The notes: generated by a model not told the origin, from the letters alone. A stretch of 64,000 nucleotides of DNA from Nostoc calcicola FACHB-3891 (GCF_014697355.1 NZ_JACJRQ010000030.1:1-64000); one strand, 5' to 3'; numbered from the stretch's first letter, positions 27,130 through 37,194 are shown. A program made the numbers and translations.

Positions 27130-28512
27130 ATGACAGAATTTTTTAATCGAATTTCTCGGCGCAAATTTATCTTCACAGTTGGAGCATCTGCGGGCGCTGT
27201 ATTCCTCAAAGGTTGTTTGGGTAATCCTCCGGAAAACCTTACTGGTGAAGGTACTCAAGGACAACCAACTGCTCAGTCAGTTGTTAATATTAGTCCTGAA
27301 CAAACACCAGAAACTACTACAGTCAAATTAGGATATATTCCGATTGTAGAAGCGGCTCCTTTAATTATTGCTAAAGAAAAAGGCTTTTTTGCCAAATATG
27401 GCATGACCAAAGTTGACCTTGCTAAGCAAGCTTCTTGGGGTGCGGCTAGAGATAATGTCGAAATTGGTTCTGCGGGTGGTGGTATTGATGGCGGTCAATG
27501 GCAGATGCCAATGCCACATTTAATTACAGAAGGTTTAATTACCAAAGGCAATCAAAAGATTCCCATGTATGTATTATGCCAATTAATCACACATGGAAAT
27601 GGAATTGCGATCGCCAGCAAGCACCAAGGCAAAGGCATCAGTTTACAACTGGCTAGCGCTAAATCTCTCTTCACCGAACTTAAATCCTCAACACCTTTCA
27701 CCGCAGCATTCACCTTTCCCCACGTCAACCAAGATTTATGGATTCGCTACTGGTTAGCAGCAGGCGGTTTAGATCCAGATACAGATGTCAAATTGCTCAC
27801 AGTTCCAGCAGCGCAAACTGTTGCCAACATGAAAACAGGAACAATGGATGCCTTTAGTACAGGCGATCCCTGGCCTTATCGCCTTGTTCAAGACAAAATT
27901 GGCTACGTAGCAGCCTTGACAGCAGAAATTTGGAAGAATCATCCTGAAGAATATCTTGCCATGAGAGCCGATTGGGTTGATAAAAATCCCAAGGCAACCA
28001 AAGCAATTTTAAAAGGAATTATGGAGGCGCAGCAGTGGTTAGATAATTTTGACAACCGCAAAGAAGCGGCTGAAATTCTTGCTGGACGAAATTATTTTAA
28101 TCTTTCCTCACCTGAAATTCTTGCAGACCCATACCAAGGCAAGTATGACATGGGTGATGGTCGGAAAATTGATGATAAATCAATGGCAGCTTACTACTGG
28201 AAAGATGAAAAAGGTAATGTTTCTTATCCATACAAAAGCCACGATCTATGGTTCATAGTGGAAAACGTTCGTTGGGGATTTTTACCAAAAGATTACATTG
28301 CCAATAATGCCGCTAAAGCTAAGGAACTAATTAATAAAGTCAACCGCGAAGATATTTGGAAAGAAGCAGCGAAAGAAGCTGGTATTGCTGTTGCTGACAT
28401 TCCTACAAACACATCTCGTGGGGTAGAAGAGTTTTTTGATGGCATCAAATTCGACCCTGAAAAGCCAGAAGAATATCTCAAAAGTTTGAAAATCAAGAAG
28501 GTCAACATTTAA
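27130..28512 (+). CDS. cmpA: ABC transporter substrate-binding lipoprotein, CmpA/NrtA family (probably bicarbonate), 460 aa
   Basis: A GAGGAG site seven bases before ATG 27130 fixes the start. The N-terminus is a Tat signal with a lipobox ([15 protein letters not shown] then LKGC, Cys29), so the protein is anchored outside the plasma membrane. The mature part is a CmpA/NrtA-type clamp: [49 protein letters not shown]. In published structures a CmpA glutamate helps bind calcium/bicarbonate where NrtA has a lysine. Here the equivalent stretch reads HPEEYLA (Glu273/Glu274), which favours bicarbonate. The neighbouring low-CO2 flv4-2 genes agree. Nitrate/nitrite remains the alternative. Confidence 0.8.
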   Translation: MTEFFNRISRRKFIFTVGASAGAVFLKGCLGNPPENLTGEGTQGQPTAQSVVNISPEQTPETTTVKLGYIPIVEAAPLIIAKEKGFFAKYGMTKVDLAKQASWGAARDNVEIGSAGGGIDGGQWQMPMPHLITEGLITKGNQKIPMYVLCQLITHGNGIAIASKHQGKGISLQLASAKSLFTELKSSTPFTAAFTFPHVNQDLWIRYWLAAGGLDPDTDVKLLTVPAAQTVANMKTGTMDAFSTGDPWPYRLVQDKIGYVAALTAEIWKNHPEEYLAMRADWVDKNPKATKAILKGIMEAQQWLDNFDNRKEAAEILAGRNYFNLSSPEILADPYQGKYDMGDGRKIDDKSMAAYYWKDEKGNVSYPYKSHDLWFIVENVRWGFLPKDYIANNAAKAKELINKVNREDIWKEAAKEAGIAVADIPTNTSRGVEEFFDGIKFDPEKPEEYLKSLKIKKVNI

Positions 28513-28620
28513 TTGGCTATTGGGCATTGGGCATTGGGGGACGCGGGGACGCGGGGAAAAATAAATGACCAATGACCAATGACTAATGACAAATGACAAA
28601 TAAAAATTGAGGAGAACATA
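28513..28620. repeat. heptamer arrays between cmpA and cmpB
   Basis: GGGCATT units, GGGGACGC units and then TGACCAA/TGACTAA/TGACAAA units fill the gap. The cmpB ribosome-binding site GAGGAG follows at about 28608. Confidence 0.7.
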
Positions 28621-28624
28621 AATT

Positions 28625-29464
28625 ATGACACTCGCCCAAAAACGGCCTGCAAGCCCTAGATTTAATAATGGCTTTATATCGCGTCTGCAAAAGCAATTTC
28701 CTGACCTGATACCACCAGCGATCGCCATTACTATCTTTCTAATTCTCTGGCAACTTTTCGCTTGGACTCCTGGTGCAACATTACCAGGGCCAATACAGGT
28801 TATACAAGACACGTGGATACTCATTTTCTGGCCATTTTATGACCGAGGTGGCATTGATAAAGGTCTATTTTGGCAAATTTTAGCAAGTCTACAACGAGTC
28901 GCTATTAGTTATACACTTGCGGCAATTGTGGGTATTGGCTTGGGCATTTTAATTGGTGTTAATAAAACCATGTCTAAAGCTTTAGATCCTCTCTTTCAAT
29001 TACTGCGGACAGTACCGCCTCTAGCTTGGGTACCAATTTCTTTGGCAGCTTTACGACAAAACGAACCAGCAGCATTATTCGTCATATTTATTACTGCAAT
29101 TTGGCCGATTTTAATTAACACTGCTGTCGGCGTTACCCAAATTCCCCAAGATTACAACAACGTCGCCAAAGTTTTGCAACTTAGCCGCAAAGAATACTTT
29201 ACTAATATTTTGATTCCTGCGGCATTACCGTATATTTTTACCGGTTTGAGAATTGCGATCGGTTTAGCTTGGTTAGCGATTATCGCCGCAGAAATCGTCA
29301 TGTCCGGTATTGTCGGAATTGGCTTTTTTATCTGGGATGCTTATCAAAATAACAACGTCAGCGAAGTTATTTTGGCTCTAGTTTATATCGGTGTTGTTGG
29401 CTTAATCCTAGATAAAGCAATGGCTTGGCTACAAAACAAGATTTTACCAGCAGAACAGAAGTAA
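28625..29464 (+). CDS. cmpB: ABC transporter permease CmpB/NrtB, 279 aa
   Basis: A binding-protein-dependent permease with about six membrane helices, starting at IPPAIAITIFLILWQLFAW. The ATPase-contact (EAA-type) loop reads NNVAKVLQLSRKEYFTNILIPAALPYIFTGLRIA near residues 178-212. Length and sequence fit the nitrate/bicarbonate NrtB/CmpB family. It follows cmpA and should pair with the two ATPases at 34043 and 36215. A 278-base gap separates it from flv4. Confidence 0.85.
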   Translation: MTLAQKRPASPRFNNGFISRLQKQFPDLIPPAIAITIFLILWQLFAWTPGATLPGPIQVIQDTWILIFWPFYDRGGIDKGLFWQILASLQRVAISYTLAAIVGIGLGILIGVNKTMSKALDPLFQLLRTVPPLAWVPISLAALRQNEPAALFVIFITAIWPILINTAVGVTQIPQDYNNVAKVLQLSRKEYFTNILIPAALPYIFTGLRIAIGLAWLAIIAAEIVMSGIVGIGFFIWDAYQNNNVSEVILALVYIGVVGLILDKAMAWLQNKILPAEQK

Positions 29465-29742
29465 GGATAGAGCAGAATTCAGAATTCAGGAGTCAGAATT
29501 CAGGAGTCATATTGTGGGGTGGGCGTCTCGCCCGCCCAGCATATTGCTTCTTAAGTAGATTCAAGATTTGTTAGAAAACTAATGATAATCATTGATTTCT
29601 TCAATGAAAAATCAATGTAAATGAACAATAAATCTTTTTGATAGTTAACTTTAGAAATTAGGATTTTACTAATCAAATATTTCAGGTAAATATAAGAAGT
29701 AAGCACACTTGCTCTAGATAATCTCTTGATTGGAGAAAACCA
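29465..29742. other. gap between cmpB and flv4 with dispersed repeats
   Basis: AGAATTCAGGAGTC repeats (29473-29510) and GTGGGGTGGGCGTCTCGCCCGCCC (about 29515-29538) are followed by AT-rich DNA that could carry a separate flv4 promoter. A GGAG ribosome-binding site lies seven bases before the flv4 ATG. Confidence 0.5.
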
Positions 29743-31476
29743 ATGGTCGCACTCACACAGCCTACTCAAGTTATTTCTAATCCTGGACGTTTAACAATTG
29801 AAACTGTTGAAATTGCTCCGGAAACGACTGCTATCCGTTGCCTTGATTGGGATAGAGAACGTTTTGATGTCGAGTTTGGTTTACGTAATGGCACGACCTA
29901 TAATTCTTTCTTAATTCAGGGAGAAAAAGTAGCCTTAGTTGATACTTCTCATGGCAAGTTTGAGGAGTTATATCTGGAGATAGTGGCAGGATTAATCGAT
30001 CCGGCTAAAATAGACTATTTGATTGTTAGTCACACTGAACCAGACCATAGTGGCTTAGTAAAAAATATTTTACAACTAGCTCCTTCCATTACCGTTGTTG
30101 GTGCGAAGATAGCTATTCAATTTTTGGAAAATATGATTCACCAGCCTTTTAAATCCAAGCTGGTAAAAAGTGGGGAGTTATTAGATTTAGGCGACGGACA
30201 TCAATTAGAATTTATCTCGGCTCCTAACTTACACTGGCCTGATACAATCTTGACTTATGACCACAAGACCTGCACTCTTTACACCTGTGATGTGTTTGGA
30301 ATGCACTATTGTGATGACCATACCTATGATGAAAATTTCGACATCATCGAAGAAGATTTTCAATATTACTATGATTGTTTGATGGCTCCCAATGCCCGGT
30401 CTGTATTGGCAGCTTTAAAGCGAATCGAAAAGTTAGAAATCAAAACGGTTGCCACAGGACACGGGCCTTTACTAAAAGAGCATATTTCGGAATGGTTGGG
30501 ACGCTATCAAAATTGGAGTTTAGAACAAGCTAAAACTGAGAGATTAGTGGCTTTATTTTATGTTGAAGATTACGGGTATAGTGAGAATTTAGTGAGAGCG
30601 ATCGCACATGGAATTGCAAAGACAGGTGTAGCGGTAGAATTAATAGCTTTGAATGATACTGAGCCTCAAGAAGTTCGAGAATTAGTTGACCAAGCCGCCG
30701 GTTTAGTTATTGGAATGCCTCCCCAATCATCAGATGTTCCTCAAGCAGCTTTAAAGATTATTTTAGCTGCTGCTCATAATAAACAAGCAATTGGTTTATT
30801 AGAGTCGGGAGGAGGAGAAGATGAGCCTGTTTTCCCCTTACGTAATAAGTTCCAAGAACTGGGATTAATTGAAGCTTTTTCTCCAATTTTAGTTAAAGAA
30901 ATTCCCACCAAAGCAACAGAACAACTTTGCGATGAAGCGGGGACAGATATGGGTCAATGGTTAAACCGCGATCGCACCATCAAACAAATCAAATCCATTA
31001 ATAGCGAATTAGAGAAATCCTTGGGGCGGATTAGCACAGGATTGTACATTCTCACCGCCAAAAAAGGAGAAGTTCAAAGTGCAATGTTCGCTTCTTGGGT
31101 AACACAAGCAAGTTTGAATCCCTTAGGCGTAGCCATAGCTGTAGCCAAAGACCGCGCCATAGAATCATTGATGCACGTTGGCGATCGCTTTGTCTTAAAT
31201 ATTTTAGAAGAAGGCAGATATCAAGGATTAATGAAACATTTCCTCAAGCGTTTTGCCCCCGGTGCAGACCGCTTTGCGGGAATCAAAACATACCCTGCTG
31301 CTAGCAACGAATCTCCGATTTTAGCTGAAGCCCTGGCTTACCTCGAATGTGAAATCACCAGTCGTATGGATTGCGGAGACCACTGGGTGATTTATAGCAC
31401 CGTCCAAACCGGCCGAGTGGCCAAAGTCAACGGACTCACCGCCGTCCATCACCGCAAAATTGGCAATCATTACTAA
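29743..31476 (+). CDS. flv4: flavodiiron protein Flv4, 577 aa
   Basis: The domain order is metallo-beta-lactamase-like (about 30-260), flavodoxin (about 265-410) and a C-terminal flavin-reductase domain (about 430-577), the class C layout of cyanobacterial flavodiiron proteins. The diiron ligands are all canonical: H97, E99, D101 and H102 in SHTEPDHSG, H164 in APNLHWPD, D183 in LYTCDVFG and H240 in ATGHGP. Flv4 and Flv2 divert electrons from the photosystem II acceptor side to oxygen, especially at low CO2. I call Flv4 rather than Flv3 from the order flv4-sll0218-flv2 known in Synechocystis. Confidence 0.88.
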   Translation: MVALTQPTQVISNPGRLTIETVEIAPETTAIRCLDWDRERFDVEFGLRNGTTYNSFLIQGEKVALVDTSHGKFEELYLEIVAGLIDPAKIDYLIVSHTEPDHSGLVKNILQLAPSITVVGAKIAIQFLENMIHQPFKSKLVKSGELLDLGDGHQLEFISAPNLHWPDTILTYDHKTCTLYTCDVFGMHYCDDHTYDENFDIIEEDFQYYYDCLMAPNARSVLAALKRIEKLEIKTVATGHGPLLKEHISEWLGRYQNWSLEQAKTERLVALFYVEDYGYSENLVRAIAHGIAKTGVAVELIALNDTEPQEVRELVDQAAGLVIGMPPQSSDVPQAALKIILAAAHNKQAIGLLESGGGEDEPVFPLRNKFQELGLIEAFSPILVKEIPTKATEQLCDEAGTDMGQWLNRDRTIKQIKSINSELEKSLGRISTGLYILTAKKGEVQSAMFASWVTQASLNPLGVAIAVAKDRAIESLMHVGDRFVLNILEEGRYQGLMKHFLKRFAPGADRFAGIKTYPAASNESPILAEALAYLECEITSRMDCGDHWVIYSTVQTGRVAKVNGLTAVHHRKIGNHY

Positions 31477-31587
31477 ATTAGTCATTGGTCATTAGTCATT
31501 GGTCATTGGTCATTGGTTATTTTTCCCCCTGCTTCTCCCCTCTTTCTTTGCGTCCCTGCGTCCTCGATTCCTCACACACAAAAAGCT
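31477..31587. repeat. GTCATTG heptamers between flv4 and the sll0218-like gene
   Basis: TTAGTCATTGGTCATTAG-type units (31480-31518) are followed by a CTTTGCGTCCCTGCGTCC repeat. An in-frame start at 31513 would translate this repeat DNA and is therefore rejected in favour of ATG 31588. Confidence 0.65.
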
Positions 31588-32100
31588 ATGTATAAGTCTG
31601 TTCAAGATAGCCCCATTTCCAAGTATGAAATGCATAGAAAACACATTGTACAAACCTTGGAATTGATTCAAGATTTGATCGTGATTTCTCTGTGCATAGG
31701 TTTGTTTACTTTCATGGTAATTCAAGTGAGAGATATGTTTTTCTCACTGCTTCCACCATTGGATTTTCATACTGTTACTGCCGATATTCTGTTTTTGCTC
31801 ATCTTAGTTGAGTTATTTCGACTGCTGATTATTTACTTACAAGAACAACGAATATCTATTGGCGTAGCCGTCGAAGTATCCATTGTTTCCGCCTTGCGAG
31901 AAGTCATTGTTAAAGGAGTTTTAGAAACTAATTGGAGTCAAATTTTAGCCACTTGTGCCTTCTTATTAGTTTTAGGAGTAATACTCGTGGTTCGAGTTTG
32001 GTTACCCCCCACCTTTGAAGGTATCGACCCCGAACAAGCAATATCTAAACGCTATAAAAATCGAGCCAAATCGGAATTAGTCGAAAGTAATGGCAATTAA
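31588..32100 (+). CDS. Sll0218-like/PsiE-family membrane protein, 170 aa
   Basis: A small integral membrane protein with four hydrophobic segments: DLIVISLCIGLFTFMVIQV, an ILFLLILVELFRLLIIYL helix, a weaker one near 90-110, and ILATCAFLLVLGVILVV. It lies between two flavodiiron genes exactly as sll0218 does between flv4 and flv2 in Synechocystis, where the protein aids photosystem II stability. Its hydrophobic pattern also fits the PsiE family. I start at ATG 31588 (MYKSVQDSPIS). Confidence 0.8.
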   Translation: MYKSVQDSPISKYEMHRKHIVQTLELIQDLIVISLCIGLFTFMVIQVRDMFFSLLPPLDFHTVTADILFLLILVELFRLLIIYLQEQRISIGVAVEVSIVSALREVIVKGVLETNWSQILATCAFLLVLGVILVVRVWLPPTFEGIDPEQAISKRYKNRAKSELVESNGN

Positions 32101-32202
32101 TCGAGAAATAAGGAGATAAGGGGACAAATTGCAAGAAATCTTTCCCCTTTCCCCTTTTCCCTTTTCCCTTTTCCCCTTTCCCCTTCCCCGATAGAGGTTA
32201 CT

Positions 32203-33939
32203 ATGTCTGCTAATACTGTAACTACGAGCCGTCCCAGAGATGTACAGGTTGCTGAAATTGCTAAAGATACACTGGTTTTGCGATCGCGGACTTGGGAGAG
32301 ACTAAAATTTGAGATTGAGTATTCTCGCCAACGGGGAACTACGGCAAATTCTTATCTAATTCAAGCTGATAAAAAGGCTTTAATCGATCCTCCCGGTGAA
32401 TCTTTTACGGAAATTTATCTGCAACAACTGGGACAATATCTAGATTTCACCACTCTAGATTACATTGTTCTCGGTCATGTCAACCCGAACCGTAGAGCCA
32501 CTCTACAAGTATTACTTTCCCAAGCTACTCAAGCTACTTTAATTTGTTCTCGCCCCGGTGCTAATGCTTTAAAAACTGCTTTTGGGGAATGGGAATCACG
32601 CATTCAAGCTGTGCGTTCAGAGGATACTCTGGATTTAGGACAAGGACATCATCTGACATTTGTGAGCGTACCGACTCCTCGATGGGCAGATGGATTGTGT
32701 ACCTATGATTCTGCTACCAAAATTCTCTACACAGATAAGTTTTTTGGCGCTCATATTTGCGAAGATATCCTCTTCGATGAAGATTGGAAAAGTTTAGATG
32801 CAGAACGTCATTACTATTTTGATTGTCTTCACGCACCCCAAGCGAAACAAGTTGAAGTTGCTTTAGAAAAGCTTTCGGTTTTCCCAGCAAAATGTTACGC
32901 TCCTGCTCATGGCCCTGTTGTTCGTTACAGTCTCAGCCGATTTACTTTTGATTATCGTCAATGGTGCCAAGGACAAAAATTACAAGAATTAAGTGTTGCT
33001 TTACTTTATGCCTCTGCTTATGGAAATACAGCAATTTTAGCTAATGCGATCGCTCAAGGTTTAATTCAAAATGGAGTTAATGTAGAATCCATCAATTGTG
33101 AACTCGCAGAACCAGCAGAAATTACCCGCATTGTCGAAGCTTGCGACGGATTTATTATTGGCTCACCCACCTTAGGCGGCCATGCACCAACCCAAATTCA
33201 AGCTGCTTTAGGAATAGTTCTAGCCACAGCAGCTAAAACAAAATTAGCAGGAGTATTTGGTTCATTTGGTTGGAGTGGAGAAGCAATTGACTTACTTGAA
33301 AGTAAGCTCAAAGATGCCAATTATCGTCTAGGATTTGAAACAATTCGAGTCCGCTTCACGCCTACACCTGAAATTCTGCAACAGTGTCAAGAAGCAGGCG
33401 CTTCCTTTGCCCAAAACTTGAAGAAAACTAAAAAATTGCGGACTGCGCGTCAAGTTGTCACCGAAACCCAAGTAGACCGCACCGAACAAGCAGTGGGACG
33501 CATTATCGGTTCCTTGTGTGTTTTAACAACCCGTGATGAAGAAAGTCACAAAGGAGTTTTAACTTCTTGGGTATCTCAAGCAACATTTAATCCGCCGGGG
33601 ATTATGATTGCCATTGCTGACGAACAAAACGCAGATTTAATGTGTCATCTCGGTGATAAATTTGTGTTGAATATTCTCAAAGAAGGTAGAAATATCCGCC
33701 GCTATTTTTCCCGCAATAGCGTTTTAGGAAATAATCCCTTTATCAATCTTTCCACAAAAACTGCTGACAATGGTTGCCTAATTCTTACCGAAGCATTGTC
33801 CTACTTAGAATGCACCGTACAAAATCAAATGAAATGCGGTGAAAGATGGCTAATTTATGCCGTAATCAATAAAGGCGAAGTCCTAGAAAACGACGGCTTA
33901 ACCGCCCTAGAATACCGGAAATCCGGCAGCTACTATTAA
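32203..33939 (+). CDS. flv2: flavodiiron protein Flv2, 578 aa, non-canonical diiron site
   Basis: Same three-domain layout as Flv4. The metal-ligand motif has become GHVNPNRRA: His92 is kept, while Asn94, Asn96 and Arg97 replace Glu, Asp and His. Arg160 replaces the next histidine (VPTPRWAD) and Lys179 replaces the bridging aspartate (YTDKFFG). The final histidine (PAHGP) remains. These basic and neutral changes are typical of Flv1/Flv2 partners, which work as heterodimers with Flv3/Flv4. The flavodoxin and flavin-reductase domains look intact. An AGAGG site precedes the ATG by five bases. Confidence 0.88.
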   Translation: MSANTVTTSRPRDVQVAEIAKDTLVLRSRTWERLKFEIEYSRQRGTTANSYLIQADKKALIDPPGESFTEIYLQQLGQYLDFTTLDYIVLGHVNPNRRATLQVLLSQATQATLICSRPGANALKTAFGEWESRIQAVRSEDTLDLGQGHHLTFVSVPTPRWADGLCTYDSATKILYTDKFFGAHICEDILFDEDWKSLDAERHYYFDCLHAPQAKQVEVALEKLSVFPAKCYAPAHGPVVRYSLSRFTFDYRQWCQGQKLQELSVALLYASAYGNTAILANAIAQGLIQNGVNVESINCELAEPAEITRIVEACDGFIIGSPTLGGHAPTQIQAALGIVLATAAKTKLAGVFGSFGWSGEAIDLLESKLKDANYRLGFETIRVRFTPTPEILQQCQEAGASFAQNLKKTKKLRTARQVVTETQVDRTEQAVGRIIGSLCVLTTRDEESHKGVLTSWVSQATFNPPGIMIAIADEQNADLMCHLGDKFVLNILKEGRNIRRYFSRNSVLGNNPFINLSTKTADNGCLILTEALSYLECTVQNQMKCGERWLIYAVINKGEVLENDGLTALEYRKSGSYY

Positions 33940-34042
33940 CCCTCAACCTCCGCGCTCCTTTGCGCTAACCTCAGCGTACCTACCCTACGGGAAGGCGAAG
34001 CGCCTATGCGTTTAAAACTCAACCCTCAATAACCAAACTACC

Positions 34043-36049
34043 ATGTCTACATTCGTTGCTGTCGATCGCATTGACAAAGTTTTTCAACTCACAGGCGGTG
34101 GTAAATACATTGCCCTCAAAGGAATTGACCTCGAAATTAAAAAAGGAGAATTCGTTTCCTTAATTGGTCACTCCGGTTGCGGCAAGTCTACATTATTAAA
34201 TATGATTGCGGGTTTGGATTTGCCCAGTGAAGGCATTGTCACCTTAGAAGGGCAAAGAATCAGTCAACCAGGCCCCGATAGAATGGTGGTTTTTCAAAAC
34301 TATTCGCTATTACCTTGGCGGACAGTGAGAGAAAATATTGCCCTAGCGGTGGACTCAGTAATGAAAGGCGTACCCGCAGCCGAACGCAACGCCATTGTGG
34401 AAAAACATATCGATATGGTGGGCTTGCGTCCCCATGCTGACAAACAGCCGGGAATGTTATCTGGTGGACAAAAGCAGCGTGTAGCGATCGCCCGTGCTTT
34501 AGCGATTCGCCCCAAGTTACTATTATTAGATGAACCCTTCGGCGCTTTAGATGCACTCACTCGCGGTAATTTGCAAGAACAACTCATGCAAATTTGCGAA
34601 GAAAATGAAGTCACTGCTGTTATGGTCACCCATGATGTAGACGAAGCAGTGCTGTTATCTGACAGAATTGTGATGCTGACCAACGGCCCCGAATCTAAAA
34701 TTGGGGACATTTTAGAAGTAGATATTCCCAGACCCCGCAAGCGCATGGAAGTTGTAGAACACCCCAGCTACTACAGCTTGCGGAGTGAGATGATTTACTT
34801 CCTCAATCAGCAAAAACGGATTAAGAAACTTCGCGCCAGAAAAACAGCCGACATTGCCCGTCATGGCTTAGAAAAAGTTAACTTAGAAATTGGCTTTTTA
34901 CCTCTCACCGCTTGCGCCCCCCTGGCTATTGCTCAAGAAAAAGGCTTTTTTGTCAAGCATGGTTTAGATGAAGTTCACCTCGTCCGCGAAAGTAGCTGGC
35001 GGGGTATCGTTGATGGCATGACAGGCGGTTATTTGGATGCAGCTCAAATGCCTTCAGGAATGCCCATGTGGCTAACTTTGGGAGGACACAACAACCAACC
35101 TTTGCCCGTTGTTACTGCCCTCACCATGACCCGCAACGGTAACGCCATTACCTTAGCCAAACGCTTTTACGACCAAGGCGTACAAAGCTTATCAGACTTC
35201 AAAAGATACCTTCTTGGCACCCGCGACCAAAGACACACAATGGGAGTAGTGCATCCCGCATCTATGCACAACTTACTGCTGCGTTACTGGTTAGCTGCTG
35301 GTGGAGTAGACCCCGACGCCGATGTAGACATGAAGACCATTCCCCCAGCCCAGATGGTAGCCGACTTGCAAGCCGGAAGCATCGATGGTTACTGCGTTGG
35401 CGAACCTTGGAATTACCGCGCCGCCGCCGAAAATGTTGGCTTTACCATCGCCACCGACTTGGAAGTTTGGCTAGGACACCCCGGCAAAGTTCTGGGAGTG
35501 CGGGAAGAGTGGGCAGAAACTTATCCGAATACCCACATTGCCTTGACTAAAGCCTTGCTAGAAGCTTGTCAATACTGTGCAAACCCCGACAATGCCCAAG
35601 AAATTCGGCAAATCTTAGCAAGTCGAGATTATGTCAGCACCGATTTAGAATACATCCAACTCGAAGATCCTGATAGTCTCACCTGCGACATAAACCATCC
35701 CCTGCGAGACTATGCCCATCACCAGTTTTATTCTGAGTCTGCGATTAACCGCCCCAGTCGCACCGAACAAATTTGGATTATGAGTCAATTAGCGCGTTGG
35801 GGTGACACTCCCTTTCCCAGAAATTGGGTAGAAGTTGTGGAACGCGTGTGTCGAGTCCGGGTTTTCAGCACCGCAGCACGGGAATTAGGCTTAGATATCA
35901 GCTATATTCGCCAACCCATCAAACTCTTTGATGGTACTCCCTTTAACGCCGACGACCCAATCGCCTATCTCAACAGCTTGAAAATTAAACGCGATTTTTC
36001 AGTCGCCGAAGTTGTTCTTGATGCACCGAGAAGAAAACTTGCCTCATAA
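34043..36049 (+). CDS. cmpC: ABC transporter ATPase fused to a binding-protein-like domain, CmpC/NrtC, 668 aa
   Basis: Residues about 1-260 are an ABC ATPase: Walker A GHSGCGKST, signature LSGGQKQR and Walker B LLLLDEPFGALD. Residues about 280-660 are a CmpA/NrtA-like domain (EIGFLPLTACAPLAIAQEKG, GGYLDAAQMPSGMPMWL, YCVGEPWNYRAA) on the cytoplasmic side. This fusion is diagnostic for CmpC/NrtC, whose C-terminal domain is thought to be regulatory. It starts 103 bases after flv2 in the same direction, without a clear ribosome-binding site. Confidence 0.9.
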   Translation: MSTFVAVDRIDKVFQLTGGGKYIALKGIDLEIKKGEFVSLIGHSGCGKSTLLNMIAGLDLPSEGIVTLEGQRISQPGPDRMVVFQNYSLLPWRTVRENIALAVDSVMKGVPAAERNAIVEKHIDMVGLRPHADKQPGMLSGGQKQRVAIARALAIRPKLLLLDEPFGALDALTRGNLQEQLMQICEENEVTAVMVTHDVDEAVLLSDRIVMLTNGPESKIGDILEVDIPRPRKRMEVVEHPSYYSLRSEMIYFLNQQKRIKKLRARKTADIARHGLEKVNLEIGFLPLTACAPLAIAQEKGFFVKHGLDEVHLVRESSWRGIVDGMTGGYLDAAQMPSGMPMWLTLGGHNNQPLPVVTALTMTRNGNAITLAKRFYDQGVQSLSDFKRYLLGTRDQRHTMGVVHPASMHNLLLRYWLAAGGVDPDADVDMKTIPPAQMVADLQAGSIDGYCVGEPWNYRAAAENVGFTIATDLEVWLGHPGKVLGVREEWAETYPNTHIALTKALLEACQYCANPDNAQEIRQILASRDYVSTDLEYIQLEDPDSLTCDINHPLRDYAHHQFYSESAINRPSRTEQIWIMSQLARWGDTPFPRNWVEVVERVCRVRVFSTAARELGLDISYIRQPIKLFDGTPFNADDPIAYLNSLKIKRDFSVAEVVLDAPRRKLAS

Positions 36050-36214
36050 AAGAATCGTGAGAGAAAGAGGAAGTGGAAGAAATAGGACATCACCTATGAA
36101 TCTTTTTACTCGAACGTTGAGCCTCTGAACTCCATTAACGAGCTTTTAAACTTTAACAGTTCGCCGCGAGGAGTCCCCAGTCCCCAATACCCAATACCCA
36201 ATAACCAAATCACC

Positions 36215-37069
36215 ATGCAAAACCGTAACTCAACAATTACCGACCTCAGAAAGCCACTAGAAAATACAGCCACCACCCGCCACCCCTTCCTACAAATCAA
36301 AGACGTTACCAAAGTCTATCCCACAAAAAAAGGCCCCTTCACCGTACTCGACGGCGTTAACCTCAACGTCGAACAAGGCGAATTTATTTGTGTCATCGGT
36401 CACTCTGGCTGTGGTAAATCCACCCTGTTAAACATGGTATCCGGCTTCAACTTTCCCACCTCCGGGCAAGTATTACTAGAAGGACAGCCCATTACCAAAC
36501 CAGGCCCAGATAGAATGGTTGTCTTCCAAAACTACGCCTTGCTACCGTGGCGGACTGCTTTTGAAAATATTTACTTAGCTGTAAACGCCGTTTATCCTAA
36601 TAAACCACAAGCTGAAAAAAGAGCGATCGTGCGCGATCATTTAGCAATGGTGGGACTGGCTGATGCAATGGAAAAGAAACCAATGCAAATGTCCGGTGGT
36701 ATGAGACAAAGAGTTTCCATCGCCCGCGCCTTGGCAATTCGTCCCAAAGTCTTAATTTTAGACGAACCTTTCGGGGCGCTGGATGCCATCACCAAAGAAG
36801 AATTACAAGAAGAACTGCTGAAAATTTGGAATGAAAATCGCTGTACAGTGTTGATGATTACCCACGACATCGACGAGGCACTATTTTTAGCAGATAAATT
36901 GGTGATGATGACTAATGGGCCACATGCAAAGATTGGCGAAGTCATGGAAATACCTTTTTCTCGTCCCCGCGATCGCGCCCGCATCATGGAAGATCCACAA
37001 TATTATCAACTGCGTAACTATGCCTTAGACTTCCTGTTTAACCGTTTCGCCCATGATGACGTAGGTTAA
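36215..37069 (+). CDS. cmpD: ABC transporter ATPase CmpD/NrtD, 284 aa
   Basis: A single-domain ABC ATPase with Walker A GHSGCGKST, signature MSGGMRQRVSIARALA, Walker B VLILDEPFGALDA and switch histidine in MITHDIDEA. It is closely related to the ATPase half of CmpC and completes the transporter. About 25 N-terminal residues precede the ABC core. A GTCCCCAGTCCCCAATACCC heptamer-like tract ends just before the ATG. Confidence 0.9.
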   Translation: MQNRNSTITDLRKPLENTATTRHPFLQIKDVTKVYPTKKGPFTVLDGVNLNVEQGEFICVIGHSGCGKSTLLNMVSGFNFPTSGQVLLEGQPITKPGPDRMVVFQNYALLPWRTAFENIYLAVNAVYPNKPQAEKRAIVRDHLAMVGLADAMEKKPMQMSGGMRQRVSIARALAIRPKVLILDEPFGALDAITKEELQEELLKIWNENRCTVLMITHDIDEALFLADKLVMMTNGPHAKIGEVMEIPFSRPRDRARIMEDPQYYQLRNYALDFLFNRFAHDDVG

Positions 37070-37194
37070 ACTTTCTTCAGAAGAGGGGACAGGGAATGGG
37101 GAATAGGGAACAGAGGCAAGCTAATCACTTATGATTACCCCATCTTTAGCAAAATTCCAAAAGCTTCTTCTCCCCTGCCCCCTTTGCAAGTCCC

